Part shown: positions 32,199-42,380 of the stretch, piece by piece
Numbering within the stretch: position 1 is the first letter of the stretch
How the letters are laid out: every line of letters begins with the position of its first letter
Origin: CADEFQ01 sp050185195
GTDB taxonomy: Bacteria; Pseudomonadota; Gammaproteobacteria; Steroidobacterales; Steroidobacteraceae
Reading direction: 5' to 3'
Length of the DNA stretch: 64,000 bases
NCBI GenBank assembly: GCA_050185195.1
Contig: JBFWZQ010000013.1
Coordinates: 20,208 to 84,207, forward strand
Position numbers and translations under genes: made by a program
The notes under the pieces: model-generated
The model's database searches: none
What the model was told of the DNA's origin: nothing
The model's input: only the letters and a program-made list of their open reading frames with translations

Positions 32199-34459
32199 TG
32201 CTGTCGTCCGAACTCGAACTCTGCCTGAACGAGGCCTTCCGCGAGGCGCGCGACGCCCGCCACGAGTTCCTGACGGTCGAGCATCTGCTCGCTTGCATCC
32301 TCGGGGCCGCGCGGGTGCGCGAAGTGCTGCGCGCCTGCGGCGCCGACCTCGAAAAACTGAAGGCCGAGCTGCAGGCGCACGTCTCCGAGGCAACCCCGCG
32401 GTTGCCCGAGGGCGACGATCGTGAGGTGCAGCCGACGCTCGGCTTCCAGCGAGTCCTGCAGCGCGCGGTGTTCCACGTGCAGTCGAGCGGCAAGAAGGAA
32501 GTCGGCGTCGCAAACGTGCTGGTGGCGATCTTCAGCGAAAAGCAGAGCCATGCCGTCTACCTGCTGAACCGCCAGGGCGTGAACCGGCTCGATGTCGTCA
32601 ATTACGTCTCGCATGGACTGTCGAAGATCGCGGACGAAAAGACCGACAAGGATCCCGAGGCGGCCGATGGCGAGCGCGAGGCGGACGGCGGGGCGCTCGA
32701 GAAGTACACGACGAACCTCAATCGCCAGGCCGAAAGCGGCCGCATCGACCCGCTGATCGGCCGCCAGCTCGAGGTCGAGCGCACGATCGAGATCCTGTGC
32801 CGCCGCCGCAAGAACAACCCGCTGTACGTCGGCGAGGCTGGCGTCGGCAAGACAGCCATCGCCGAGGGGCTCGCGCGCCTCATCGTGGAGAAAAAGGTGC
32901 CCGACGTGCTGGCCGGCAGCACGATCCATGCGCTCGACATGGGCGCGCTGATCGCGGGCACCAAGTACCGGGGCGATTTCGAGAAGCGCCTGAAGGCCGT
33001 GATCGCCGAGCTGAAGAAGCAGCCGGGCGCGATCCTCTTCATCGACGAGATCCACACCGTGATCGGCGCGGGCGCGGCATCCGGTGGCGTGATGGACGCC
33101 TCGAACCTGATCAAGCCCGTCCTGACGAATGGCGAGATCCGCTGCATCGGCTCGACGACCTACCAGGAATTCCGTGGCATCTTCGAGAAGGACCACGCGC
33201 TCGCGCGGCGCTTCCAGAAGATCGATGTCGTCGAGCCGAGCGTCGCCGAGACGATCGACATCCTGCGGGGCCTGAAGGCGCGCTTCGAGGAGCACCACGC
33301 CGTCCGGTACACGGACGAGGCGCTGTGCGCCGCCGCGGAGCTCGCGGCACGCCACATCAATGAACGCCACATGCCCGACAAGGCGATCGACGTGGTCGAC
33401 GAGGCGGGCGCGCGGCTGCGCCTGAAGCCGGCCGCGGAGCGCGAGGAAACGGTCGAAGTGCGGCACATCGAGGAAGTGGTGGCACGCATCGCGCGCATCC
33501 CGGCGAAGAACGTCTCGACCACCGACCGCGAGGTGCTGCGCAACCTCGAGCGCAACCTCAAGCTCGTGATCTTCGGGCAGGACCGGGCGATCGAGACCCT
33601 GTCCGCGGCGATCAAGATGGGCCGCTCGGGGCTCGGCGACCAGCGCAAGCCCACGGGCAGCTTCCTGTTCGCAGGCCCCACCGGGGTCGGCAAGACCGAG
33701 GTCACGCGCCAGCTCGCCATCGCGCTCGGCGTCGAATTCATCCGCTTCGACATGTCCGAATACATGGAGCGCCACACCGTCTCGCGCCTGATCGGCGCGC
33801 CGCCGGGTTATGTCGGCTTTGACCAGGGCGGGCTGCTGACCGAGACGATCACGAAGCATCCGCACTGCGTGCTGCTGCTCGACGAGGTCGAGAAGGCGCA
33901 CCCGGATGTCTTCAACCTGCTGCTGCAGGTGATGGACCACGGCACGCTCACCGACAACAACGGCCGCAAGGCCGATTTCCGCCACGTCACCATCGTCATG
34001 ACGACGAACGCCGGGGCGCAGGAAATGAACCGGCCGTCGATCGGGTTCACCCTGCAGGACAACGCGAGCGACGGGATGGAGGCCGTGCGGCGGCTCTTTT
34101 CACCCGAATTCCGCAACCGGCTCGACGCGATCATCCAGTTCGCGCCGCTCGATGCGCCGACGATCGAACGGGTCGTGGAAAAACTGCTGGTCGAGGTCGA
34201 GGCGCAGCTCGAGCAGAAGCGCGTGCTGCTCTCGATCGACGACGCCGCGCGCCGCTGGATCGCGCAGAAGGGCTACGACCCGAAGATGGGTGCACGGCCG
34301 ATGGCGCGGGTGATCCAGGAGCACATCAAGCGCCCGCTCGCCGAGGAGCTGCTGTTCGGCAAGCTCGTGGACGGCGGCCAGGTGCGGGTCACGCTGGCGG
34401 CGGGCGGCGACGGGCTCGCGCTCGACTGCGCGCCAAACGAGGAGGTCGTGCCGGCGTAG
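32198..34459 (+). CDS. clpA: ClpA, AAA+ unfoldase of ClpAP
   Basis: The ATG at 32198 gives 753 residues. The N domain with double Clp repeat is followed by D1 with Walker A GEAGVGKTA and Walker B ILFIDEIH, and D2 with Walker A GPTGVGKTE and Walker B VLLLDEVEKAHPDV. The IGF loop needed to dock on ClpP is present in RPSIGFTLQD, so the protein can feed ClpP (gene not in the window). It shares a transcript with clpS. Confidence 0.97.
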   Translation: MLSSELELCLNEAFREARDARHEFLTVEHLLACILGAARVREVLRACGADLEKLKAELQAHVSEATPRLPEGDDREVQPTLGFQRVLQRAVFHVQSSGKKEVGVANVLVAIFSEKQSHAVYLLNRQGVNRLDVVNYVSHGLSKIADEKTDKDPEAADGEREADGGALEKYTTNLNRQAESGRIDPLIGRQLEVERTIEILCRRRKNNPLYVGEAGVGKTAIAEGLARLIVEKKVPDVLAGSTIHALDMGALIAGTKYRGDFEKRLKAVIAELKKQPGAILFIDEIHTVIGAGAASGGVMDASNLIKPVLTNGEIRCIGSTTYQEFRGIFEKDHALARRFQKIDVVEPSVAETIDILRGLKARFEEHHAVRYTDEALCAAAELAARHINERHMPDKAIDVVDEAGARLRLKPAAEREETVEVRHIEEVVARIARIPAKNVSTTDREVLRNLERNLKLVIFGQDRAIETLSAAIKMGRSGLGDQRKPTGSFLFAGPTGVGKTEVTRQLAIALGVEFIRFDMSEYMERHTVSRLIGAPPGYVGFDQGGLLTETITKHPHCVLLLDEVEKAHPDVFNLLLQVMDHGTLTDNNGRKADFRHVTIVMTTNAGAQEMNRPSIGFTLQDNASDGMEAVRRLFSPEFRNRLDAIIQFAPLDAPTIERVVEKLLVEVEAQLEQKRVLLSIDDAARRWIAQKGYDPKMGARPMARVIQEHIKRPLAEELLFGKLVDGGQVRVTLAAGGDGLALDCAPNEEVVPA

Positions 34460-34467
34460 CGGGGCGG

Positions 34468-34686
<219 letters not shown>

Positions 34687-34732
34687 GCGTGTTCCGTGAC
34701 GAGGGCGCGCGGATTCTCCATAAATAGGGCCC

Positions 34733-35422
34733 TCAGGTCCAGTGCTGCGGTTTTTCCCCCGTACCGAGCCGGGCCAGGCAGGCCGTGAATTCCCGCCTCG
34801 GGAGCGGCCGGCTGCCGAGGCTGCGCAGGTGCGGGGAGGCGAGCTGGCAGTCGATCAGGCCGATGCCGCGCGCGCCGCTGGCCGCTACCAGCGTCGCGAG
34901 CGCGATCTTCGACGCGTCGCGCTCGCGCGAGAACATCGATTCGCCGAAGAACACGCCGCCGAGTGCCACGCCATAGAGGCCACCGACGATCGCGCCATCG
35001 CGCCGGGCCTCGATGCTGTGCGCGAGGCCGAGCGCATGCAGCGCGAGGTACGCGGCACGCATCTCCGGCGTGATCCACGTGCCGCCGCCGGCCTCGCGGG
35101 GTGCCGCGCAGGCATCGATGACTGCGGCGAAGTCGCTGTCGCAGGTGACGGTGACACCGCGATTGCGCAATGCCTTGTCGAGGCTGCGGCTGCGGCGAAA
35201 CTCGGCGGGGAACAATACCTCGCGCGGGTCAGGCGACCACCAGAGCACCGGCTGGCCGGGCGAATACCACGGAAAGATGCCACGCCGGTAGGCCGCGAGC
35301 AGCCGCCGCGGCGTGAGATCGCCGCCGGCGGCGAGCAGTCCCGGCGGCTCGTCGAGCGCCTGTTCGGGGTCGGGAAACCAGTCGGGCCCGTCGGTGGGGG
35401 AGAGCCAGGTGATGCGTTTCAT
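34733..35422 (-). CDS. aat: Leucyl/phenylalanyl-tRNA-protein transferase
   Basis: ATG 35422 gives 229 residues, normal for Aat. Core motifs include LLAAGGDLTPRRLLAAYRRGIFPWYSPGQPVLWWSPDPR, TWITPEMRAAYLALH and GGVFFGESMFSR. The enzyme adds Leu or Phe from charged tRNA to proteins with N-terminal Arg, Lys or Met, creating N-degrons for ClpS-ClpA encoded next door. The start overlaps the stop of the upstream acyltransferase-like gene by four bases. Confidence 0.96.
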   Translation of the reverse strand: MKRITWLSPTDGPDWFPDPEQALDEPPGLLAAGGDLTPRRLLAAYRRGIFPWYSPGQPVLWWSPDPREVLFPAEFRRSRSLDKALRNRGVTVTCDSDFAAVIDACAAPREAGGGTWITPEMRAAYLALHALGLAHSIEARRDGAIVGGLYGVALGGVFFGESMFSRERDASKIALATLVAASGARGIGLIDCQLASPHLRSLGSRPLPRREFTACLARLGTGEKPQHWT

Positions 35423-36561
35423 CCCGGCTGTTTCCCTCGAAACGGGACGTGCGCGCGCACGGCCTCGGCGTAGGCATCGACCGAGCGGCCTTCCCGCTCG
35501 AGGTAGTCGGCGATCGCCTCGCGAAACGGCACATCGAAGATCAGGTGCGCGGAGCGGGTCAGCGCCGGCTCGAAGCCGCGGGCGATCTTGTGCTCCCCTT
35601 GCGTGCCGGGCTCGAAGCGCGCGAGGCCCGCCTCGATGCAGTACTCGATGCCCTGGTGATAGCAGGTCTCGAAATGCAGGCTGTGGAAGTCGGCAGCCGC
35701 ACCCCAGTAGCGGCCGTAGAGCGTGTCGGCGGAGCGAAAGAAAACGGCGCAGGCGACGAGGGTGCCTCGCCACAAGGCCGCCTTCACGATGAAGGCCGGC
35801 CCGAATTCTCGCGCCGCGTGCGTGAAGAACGCCCGTGTCAGGTAGGGCTCGTGGCCGTGGCGCAGGAACGTATCGCGATGCAGGGCATACACCGCGTCGA
35901 GCCGGCTGTCATCGAGTCGCGCTTCCGTCCAGGTTTCGAACCCGATGCCCATCTCGGCGACGCGCCGGCGTTCGCGTCGCGCCTTCTTGCGCTTCTCGGC
36001 GGTGAAGCTCGCCAGATAGTGATCGAACGACGCGTAGCCCCGGTTGTACCAGTGGAACTGGCAGTCGCGGCGCTGCAGCCAGCCTGCCGCCGCGAGGGTC
36101 GCGGCGTCGGCTTCTTGCGGAAAGAGTACGTGCACGGAGGAGGCGCCGCGTTCCCGCGCCAGGCCCTCGAGTTCCGCGATCAGCCGGGGCGCGACGCTCG
36201 CGCGGTCGAGGTCGTGGCGCACGAGCAGGCGCGGGCCGGACGCGGGCGTGAAGGGCGCGGCCACGACGAGCTTGGGGTAGTACTCGCGCCCGCTGCGCAC
36301 GTAGGCCTGCGCCCAGGCGAAGTCGAACACGAACTCGCCGAACGAGTGATGCTTCAGGTAGGCGGGGGCAGCGGCCGCGAGACCGCGGTCATCGGCGAGC
36401 AGCAGGTGCGCGCCTTCCCATCCCGTGCCCGCGCCGACGCAGCCCGTGCGCTCGAGTCCCGCGAGGAAGGCGTGGCGCATGAACGGCTCGCCCCCGGGCA
36501 CCAGCGCGTCCCACTCGCGTGCCGCGAGTGATCCGATTTCGGCGGCGACGCGGCGCTCCAT
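35419..36561 (-). CDS. GNAT-like peptidogalycan biosynthesis protein (COG3146/DUF482 type)
   Basis: The 380-residue protein fits the COG3146 family of tandem GNAT/Fem-like acyltransferases. It has EWDALVPGGEPFMRHAFLAGLE at the N-terminus, PAYLKHHSFGEFVFDFAWA, FHWYNRGYASFDHYLASFTAEKRKKARRERR in the middle, and RYWGAAADFHSLHFETCYHQGIEYCIEAGLARFEPGTQGEHKIARGF toward the end. Its biochemical role is not established; Fem relatives transfer aminoacyl groups from tRNA. It is translationally coupled to aat, another aminoacyl-tRNA-using transferase, a link found in other proteobacteria. Confidence 0.85.
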   Translation of the reverse strand: MERRVAAEIGSLAAREWDALVPGGEPFMRHAFLAGLERTGCVGAGTGWEGAHLLLADDRGLAAAAPAYLKHHSFGEFVFDFAWAQAYVRSGREYYPKLVVAAPFTPASGPRLLVRHDLDRASVAPRLIAELEGLARERGASSVHVLFPQEADAATLAAAGWLQRRDCQFHWYNRGYASFDHYLASFTAEKRKKARRERRRVAEMGIGFETWTEARLDDSRLDAVYALHRDTFLRHGHEPYLTRAFFTHAAREFGPAFIVKAALWRGTLVACAVFFRSADTLYGRYWGAAADFHSLHFETCYHQGIEYCIEAGLARFEPGTQGEHKIARGFEPALTRSAHLIFDVPFREAIADYLEREGRSVDAYAEAVRAHVPFRGKQPG

Positions 36562-36569
36562 CGCCCCGT

Positions 36570-37535
36570 TCAGTCGCCCGGTGAGTCGAAACGCTCGAGG
36601 TATTTGTCCGCGTCGAGCGCGGCCATGCAGCCCGAACCGGCCGACGTGATCGCCTGGCGATATACGTGGTCGGCGACGTCGCCCGCGGCGAACACACCCT
36701 CGACACTCGTGGCCGTCGCATCGCCATTGCGGCCGCCCTTCACGCCGATGTAACCGCCTTCCATGGCGACCTGGCCGCTGAAGATCCCGGTGTTCGGCGA
36801 ATGCCCGATCGCGATGAAGGCACCGGTGACATCGAGCCGGCGCGTCGCACCGCCACGGGTGGGGACGATCTCGACGCCGTTGACGCCCTGTGCGTCGCCG
36901 ACGATTTCGCGCACTTCATGATCCCACACGATCTCGACTTTGCCCGCGCGCTCGCGTTCGAACAGGCGGTCCTGGAGTATTTTCTCGGCGCGCAGCTTGT
37001 CGCGCCGGTGCACGAGCGTCACGTGCGAGGCGAGGTTGGCGAGGTAGAGCGCCTCCTCGACGGCCGTGTTGCCGCCGCCAATCACGGCGACGCGCTGGCC
37101 GCGGAAGAAGAACCCGTCGCAGGTCGCGCAGGCGGATACGCCGCGACCGCGGAAGGTTTCTTCGGAGGGCAAACCGAGGTAACGCGCCGAAGCGCCCGTC
37201 GCGATGATCAGCGCGTCGCAACTGTAACGGCCGCGTTCGCCGGTGAGCACGAAGGGACGCTGCGACAGGTCGGCCGCCTGGATGTGATCGGCCACGATCT
37301 CGGTGGCAAATCGTTCGGCGTGCTGCTTCATGCGCTCCATCAGCGCGGGGCCCTGCAGGCCTTCGACATCGCCGGGCCAGTTGTCGACGTCGGTCGTCGT
37401 CATCAGCTGCCCGCCTTGTTCGAGGCCGGTGATCAGCATCGGTTTGCGGTTGGCGCGGGCGGCGTAGACGGCGGCGCTGTAGCCGGCAGGGCCGGAGCCC
37501 AGGATGATCAGGGGGCGATGCGTGGGAGTGCTCAT
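36570..37535 (-). CDS. trxB: Thioredoxin reductase
   Basis: The ATG at 37535 gives 321 residues. FAD-binding LIILGSGPAGYSAAVYAARA, the redox pair Cys136-Ala-Thr-Cys139, NAD(P) motif VAVIGGGNTAVEEALYL and the closing FAD motif GVFAAGDVADHVYRQAITSAGSG are all present. It reduces thioredoxin with NADPH. The gene ends eight bases from the next gene on the same strand (ends counted in transcript order), so the trxB/COG3146/aat/infA row may be one transcript. Confidence 0.97.
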   Translation of the reverse strand: MSTPTHRPLIILGSGPAGYSAAVYAARANRKPMLITGLEQGGQLMTTTDVDNWPGDVEGLQGPALMERMKQHAERFATEIVADHIQAADLSQRPFVLTGERGRYSCDALIIATGASARYLGLPSEETFRGRGVSACATCDGFFFRGQRVAVIGGGNTAVEEALYLANLASHVTLVHRRDKLRAEKILQDRLFERERAGKVEIVWDHEVREIVGDAQGVNGVEIVPTRGGATRRLDVTGAFIAIGHSPNTGIFSGQVAMEGGYIGVKGGRNGDATATSVEGVFAAGDVADHVYRQAITSAGSGCMAALDADKYLERFDSPGD

Positions 37536-37618
37536 GTATAATTGCTTTGCGTCAGGCGAGTGGATTCTCGGCGTCGCTACGCCGTTTCCGATGGGCAGCG
37601 GAGTGTACCGTATCCGCG

Positions 37619-37647
37619 TTGCCGATCGCCTATCTTCCATTTAAAAT
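37619..37647 (+). promoter_or_regulatory. Candidate ftsK promoter
   Basis: TTGCCG (37619-37624) and TAAAAT (37642-37647) are spaced by 17 bp in an AT-richer patch between trxB and ftsK. The predicted start lies about 30 bases before the TTG codon of ftsK. Confidence 0.5.
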
Positions 37648-37685
37648 CAAACGATTGTCGATGAATTTTCATTAGGATTCTTGAT

Positions 37686-40004
37686 TTGGCCGACGCCCGT
37701 TCCACCCGCCAGCCCACGCGCTTCACCGCGGCCGTTTCGCGCGGGTTGCGCGAGAGCGCGGTCATCGTCGTCGCGGCGCTCGCGCTCGTGCTGCTCACGG
37801 CGCTCGCCACCTACAGCCCGAGCGACCCCGGCTTCTCGTACACCGGTAGCGGCGCCGTGCAGAACCGGATCGGGCCCTTCGGCGCGTGGCTCGCGGATGT
37901 CCTCTTTTTCCTGTTCGGGCGTCCGGCGTTCCTGTTTCCGCTGATGCTCTGTGCGGCGGCCGTCGCGTTGCACCGTGCATCGCGTGACGTGGAAACGGGC
38001 TCGCGCGCCAATTCCGCGGTGCGCGCCTGCGGCTTCCTGCTCGTGCTCGTGACGAGTTGTGCGCTCGCGACGCTGCACTGGGCGCCGCGCGCGTTGCCGC
38101 AGACGGCGGGCGGCGTGCTCGGCAGCCTCGTCGGGGGCGGGCTGGGATCGGCGCTCGGCCTGCTCGGCTCGACGCTCGCGCTGCTCGCGCTCTTCATGGC
38201 GGGCGCTTCGCTCGCCTTCGGGGTTTCGTGGTTCACGATCATGGACCGCATCGGTGCGGCGGCCTGGGGCGCGATCGGCTGGATCCGTGCGCGCGGCCAG
38301 GCGGCGCGCGATGCCGCCGAGGGGCGCGAGCGCAAGCAGGCGCGCAAGGAAACGATCGAGACCGATCAAAAGAAGGCGGCGCTGCGCGTCAAGCCGCGCA
38401 TCGAACAGCCGGCGGCCCGCGTCGAGAAGAGCGAGCGTGTCGAGAAGGAACGCCAGGTGCCGCTCTTCGAGCCGGCCAAGGCGGGCGAGCTGCCGCCGCT
38501 GAACCTGCTCGACGATCCGCCGCAGCAGGGCGAGTCCTATTCGCCCGAAGCGCTCGAGGCGATGTCGCGACTCGTGGAACTCAAGCTCAAGGACTTCGGC
38601 GTCGAAGTCGAGGTCGTGGCGGTGCAGCCCGGCCCGGTGGTCACGCGCTTCGAGCTGCGGCCGGCGCCCGGCGTCAAGGTGAGCCAGATCTCGAGCCTCG
38701 CCAAGGATCTCGCGCGCGCGCTGTCGGCGATCAGCGTGCGCGTGGTCGAGGTGATTCCCGGCAAGTCGGTCATGGGCCTCGAGATCCCGAACGAGAAGCG
38801 CGAACTCGTCACGCTCGGCGAGATCATCAAGTCGAAGGCCTACGACGAACTCGCCTCGCCGCTCGCGCTCGCGCTCGGCAAGGACATCGGCGGGCAGGCG
38901 GTGGTCGCCGACCTCGCGCGCATGCCGCACCTGCTGATCGCGGGCACCACCGGCTCGGGCAAATCGGTCGCGATCAACGCGATGGTGCTGTCGCTGCTCT
39001 ACAAGTCGACGGCCGAACACGTGCGGCTCGTGATGATCGACCCGAAGATGCTCGAGCTGTCGGTCTACGAGGGTATTCCGCACCTGCTCGCGCCGGTCGT
39101 GACCGACATGAAGCAGGCGGCGAATGCGCTGCGCTGGTCGGTGGCGGAAATGGAGCGCCGCTACCAGCTGATGGCGGCGCTCGGCGTGCGCAACATCGCG
39201 GGCTTCAACAAGCGCGTGAAGGAAGCGACCGACGCCGGCAAGCCGATCCGCGATCCGGTGATGACCGCCCGGGCAGCCAACGATCCGACGATCGACCAGA
39301 GCCAGATCCAGGACCTGGTCCCGCTGCCCTACATCGTCGTCATCATCGACGAGCTGGCCGACCTGATGCTGATCGTCGGCAAGAAGGTCGAGGAGCTGAT
39401 CACGCGCCTCGCGCAGAAGGCGCGCGCCTCGGGCATCCATCTCGTGCTCGCGACGCAGCGGCCGTCGGTAGACGTGATCACGGGACTCATCAAGGCGAAC
39501 ATTCCGTGCCGCATCGCCTTCCAGGTTTCCGCCAAGGTCGATTCGCGCACGATCCTCGACCAGAGCGGCGCCGAATCGCTGTTGGGCCACGGTGACATGC
39601 TCTATCTGCCCTCGGGCACCGCGCTGCCGACCCGTGTCCACGGCGCGTTCGTGTCCGACCAGGAAGTACAGCGTGTCGTCGAGGCGCTGAAGAAGAGCGC
39701 ACCGCCGGTGTACGTCGACGAGGTGCTGTCGGGCCCGAGTGCGCCGATCCCGGGCCTGCCGGGCGAGGAGGGCGAGGGTGAGGGCGGCAACGGCGACGCC
39801 GAGGCCGACCCGCTCTACGACGAGGCGGTGAAGATCGTCACCACCGAGAGGAAGCCCTCGATCTCCTACGTGCAGCGACGGCTCAAGATCGGTTACAACC
39901 GCGCCGCACGCCTGCTCGAGGCGATGGAGACGGCGGGCATCGTCGGTCCGCTGCAATCGAACGGCGCGCGCGAAGTCCTCGCGCCCGCGCCCCCGGAGGG
40001 TTGA
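37686..40004 (+). CDS. ftsK: DNA translocase FtsK
   Basis: TTG start; 772 residues. Four N-terminal transmembrane helices (about 25-190), a short charged linker, then the alpha-beta motor with Walker A AGTTGSGKSVAIN and Walker B IVVIIDELADLM, and the C-terminal gamma winged helix (DEAVKIVTTERKPSISYVQRRLKIGYNRAARLLEAME) that reads KOPS sites. The linker is far shorter than in E. coli FtsK, as in many other bacteria. The protein pumps chromosome termini across the septum and activates XerCD. Confidence 0.97.
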   Translation: MADARSTRQPTRFTAAVSRGLRESAVIVVAALALVLLTALATYSPSDPGFSYTGSGAVQNRIGPFGAWLADVLFFLFGRPAFLFPLMLCAAAVALHRASRDVETGSRANSAVRACGFLLVLVTSCALATLHWAPRALPQTAGGVLGSLVGGGLGSALGLLGSTLALLALFMAGASLAFGVSWFTIMDRIGAAAWGAIGWIRARGQAARDAAEGRERKQARKETIETDQKKAALRVKPRIEQPAARVEKSERVEKERQVPLFEPAKAGELPPLNLLDDPPQQGESYSPEALEAMSRLVELKLKDFGVEVEVVAVQPGPVVTRFELRPAPGVKVSQISSLAKDLARALSAISVRVVEVIPGKSVMGLEIPNEKRELVTLGEIIKSKAYDELASPLALALGKDIGGQAVVADLARMPHLLIAGTTGSGKSVAINAMVLSLLYKSTAEHVRLVMIDPKMLELSVYEGIPHLLAPVVTDMKQAANALRWSVAEMERRYQLMAALGVRNIAGFNKRVKEATDAGKPIRDPVMTARAANDPTIDQSQIQDLVPLPYIVVIIDELADLMLIVGKKVEELITRLAQKARASGIHLVLATQRPSVDVITGLIKANIPCRIAFQVSAKVDSRTILDQSGAESLLGHGDMLYLPSGTALPTRVHGAFVSDQEVQRVVEALKKSAPPVYVDEVLSGPSAPIPGLPGEEGEGEGGNGDAEADPLYDEAVKIVTTERKPSISYVQRRLKIGYNRAARLLEAMETAGIVGPLQSNGAREVLAPAPPEG

Positions 40005-40648
40005 TGCGCGCACTCCTGCTCGGTTGCGTGGGCCTCGCGCTCACGCTAGGCGGGCCGCGGTCCATGGCGGCGAATGCGCCGTCGACGGCGCTCGACCGCT
40101 TTCTCGCGGGCCTCACGACGCTGCGCGCCGGGTTCACGCAGCGTGTGGTCGATGCGCGCGGGGTCACCGTGCAGGAAGCCGAGGGCCGGCTCGTGGTGCG
40201 CCGTCCAGGACGCTTCCGCTGGGAAGTGCGGCCGGTGGGAGCCGAGGGCGGCCAGGTGCTGGTGGCCGACGGCCGCAATCTCTGGTTCTTCGATCGCGAC
40301 CTCGAGCAGGCGACGGTCAAGCCGGCCGACGCCACGCTGACGGCAACGCCTGCCATGTTGCTCTCGGGCGCAGGCGATATCCGTGCCGCATTCGACGTGC
40401 AGGCGCTGCCGCGCGCCGGCGGCCTCGACTGGGTGCAGGTCACGCCGCGTGCGAACGACGCCGACTTCGTCGACGCGAAACTGGGATTCGCCGGCCGCGA
40501 ACTGCGGCGCATGGACCTGCGCGACAAGCTCGGCCAGTCCGTGAAGCTGGTGTTCGGCAAGGTCACGCGCAACGGCGCGGTGGATGAATCGGAAGTGCAG
40601 TTCACGCCGCCGCCCGGCACCGACGTGATCGGCACGCCGCTGCCTTGA
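40004..40648 (+). CDS. lolA: Periplasmic lipoprotein carrier LolA
   Basis: ATG 40004 overlaps the ftsK stop and gives 214 residues with a signal peptide ending near MAANA. The LolA pattern is visible: LDRFLAGLTTLRAGFTQRVVDARG, GRFRWEV, LVADGRNLWFFDRDLEQATVKP. LolA carries lipoproteins from LolCDE to LolB. Its place between ftsK and rarA is conserved in gammaproteobacteria. Confidence 0.93.
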   Translation: MRALLLGCVGLALTLGGPRSMAANAPSTALDRFLAGLTTLRAGFTQRVVDARGVTVQEAEGRLVVRRPGRFRWEVRPVGAEGGQVLVADGRNLWFFDRDLEQATVKPADATLTATPAMLLSGAGDIRAAFDVQALPRAGGLDWVQVTPRANDADFVDAKLGFAGRELRRMDLRDKLGQSVKLVFGKVTRNGAVDESEVQFTPPPGTDVIGTPLP

Positions 40649-40653
40649 GACGC

Positions 40654-41055
40654 ATGCATCCCTTGCGCTATCGAACGTGGTGGATTGCCGGCGGCATCCT
40701 GCTGGCACTCGCCATCGTGGTGGCCTCGCTCGCGCCGCCCGCGGACCTGCCGAAAGTGCAGCTGTGGGACAAGTTCGAGCACGCGTTCGCCTTCTTCGTG
40801 CTCGCGGCCTGGTTTGGCGGCGTGCTGCGGCCCGATCGTTACCGGTGGCTCGCGCTCGCGCTCGTCGCGTTCGGCGTTGCGATCGAACTGGCGCAGGGCG
40901 CCATGGGACTAGGGCGAACGGCCGAACTGCGCGACGTGCTGGCGGACGCATCGGGCATCGTGATCGGCGTGGCCGCGGCGCGGCTCATCGGCGCGGACGG
41001 CTGGATGCGCCGCGTGGAACGCTTCCTCGGCGTCGCGGTACCCGCGGCCGACTGA
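40654..41055 (+). CDS. VanZ-like membrane protein
   Basis: ATG 40654 is chosen; a TTG at 40645 overlapping lolA is possible. The 133-residue protein has four predicted membrane helices. The VanZ-like signature is DKFEHAFAFFVLAAWFGG, followed by ALVAFGVAIELAQGAMGLGRTAELRDVLADASGIVIGV, with conserved His and Glu residues. The family includes a glycopeptide-resistance accessory gene, but chromosomal members like this have unknown function. Confidence 0.8.
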   Translation: MHPLRYRTWWIAGGILLALAIVVASLAPPADLPKVQLWDKFEHAFAFFVLAAWFGGVLRPDRYRWLALALVAFGVAIELAQGAMGLGRTAELRDVLADASGIVIGVAAARLIGADGWMRRVERFLGVAVPAAD

Positions 41056-41061
41056 CGCAGG

Positions 41062-42360
41062 ATGGCTGCTCCGTCCCCTGTCCTCGTGCGGCCGCTCGCG
41101 GATCGCATGCGGCCGCGTTCGCTCGAGGAAGTGGCCGGGCAGGCGCATCTCCTCGCGCCCGGCAAGCCGCTGCGCCAGGCGCTCGAGGGCGGCCAGCTCC
41201 ACTCGCTCATCCTCTGGGGGCCGCCGGGCACTGGCAAGACCACTCTCGCGCGCCTCATCGCGCAGCGCGCCGATGCGGAGTTCATCGCGCTGTCGGCGGT
41301 GCTCGCGGGCGTGAAGGATGTGCGGGCGGCGGTGGAGCAGGCGAAGGCAGCGCGGGCGTTGTCCGGTCGCGCGACGGTGCTCTTCCTCGACGAGGTGCAC
41401 CGTTTCAACAAGGCGCAGCAGGACACCTTCCTGCCTTTCCTCGAGGACGGCACGCTCACCTTCATCGGCGCGACGACCGAGAATCCATCCTTCGAGGTCG
41501 TGGGCGCGCTGCTTTCCCGGGCGCGTGTCTACGTGCTGAAGCCGCTGCAACCCGAGGCCATCGCGCAAATGCTGCGCACGGCACTCGCGGACGGGGAGCG
41601 GGGCCTCGGCGCCGAAGCGCTGGCGATCGAGGCAGACGCCCTCTCGCTACTGTCACAGGCGGCCGACGGCGATGCGCGCCGCGGCCTCAACATGCTCGAA
41701 CTGGCGGCCAGCCTTGCGCAGGATGGCCGCATCACCCTGGCCGCGGCCCGCGACGTCGCGAGCGGCGGACGGCGTCGTTACGACAAGGGCGGCGAGCAGT
41801 TCTACGACCAGATTTCGGCCCTGCACAAGGCGGTGCGCGGCACCGATCCGGACGCGGCGCTCTACTGGCTCTGCCGCATGCTCGACGGCGGTTGCGATCC
41901 GCTCTATGTCGCGCGCCGGGCGCTGCGCATGGCGGTCGAGGATGTCGGGCTCGCCGATCCGCGCGCGATCGCCATCGCTCGTGACGCCTGGGATACGTAT
42001 GACCGCCTCGGCAGCCCGGAGGGCGATCTCGCGATCGCGACGGCGATCGTCTATCTCGCCTGCGCGCCGAAGAGCAATGCCGTCTACGTCGCGATGGGCG
42101 AGGCGAAGGCGGATGTCGAGGCATACGGCACGCTCGACGTGCCGCTGCGCCTGCGCAACGCGCCCACGCGGCTGATGAAGCAACTCGACTACGGCAAGGG
42201 TTACCGCTACGCGCACGACGAGCCCGGCGCGTTCGCCGCCGGCGAGCGATACCTGCCCGACGAATTGCCCGATCGCCGATACTATCGGCCCGTGCCGCGC
42301 GGCCTCGAGATCAAGATTGGCGAGGCGCTCGCGCGCTTGCGCAAGACCCCGTCCGGCTGA
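41062..42360 (+). CDS. rarA: Replication-associated recombination protein RarA (MgsA)
   Basis: The 432-residue AAA+ ATPase has LADRMRPRSLEEVAGQAHLL, Walker A WGPPGTGKTTLARLIA, Walker B LFLDEVHRFNKAQQD and sensor-1 FIGATTENPSFEV. The C-terminal tetramerisation domain (KGGEQFYDQISALHKAVRGTDPDAALYWLCRML) is complete. RarA acts at stalled forks with SSB. It is followed by serS after 20 bases. Confidence 0.96.
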   Translation: MAAPSPVLVRPLADRMRPRSLEEVAGQAHLLAPGKPLRQALEGGQLHSLILWGPPGTGKTTLARLIAQRADAEFIALSAVLAGVKDVRAAVEQAKAARALSGRATVLFLDEVHRFNKAQQDTFLPFLEDGTLTFIGATTENPSFEVVGALLSRARVYVLKPLQPEAIAQMLRTALADGERGLGAEALAIEADALSLLSQAADGDARRGLNMLELAASLAQDGRITLAAARDVASGGRRRYDKGGEQFYDQISALHKAVRGTDPDAALYWLCRMLDGGCDPLYVARRALRMAVEDVGLADPRAIAIARDAWDTYDRLGSPEGDLAIATAIVYLACAPKSNAVYVAMGEAKADVEAYGTLDVPLRLRNAPTRLMKQLDYGKGYRYAHDEPGAFAAGERYLPDELPDRRYYRPVPRGLEIKIGEALARLRKTPSG

Positions 42361-42380
42361 CCCGGATTCCAGGAGATCCC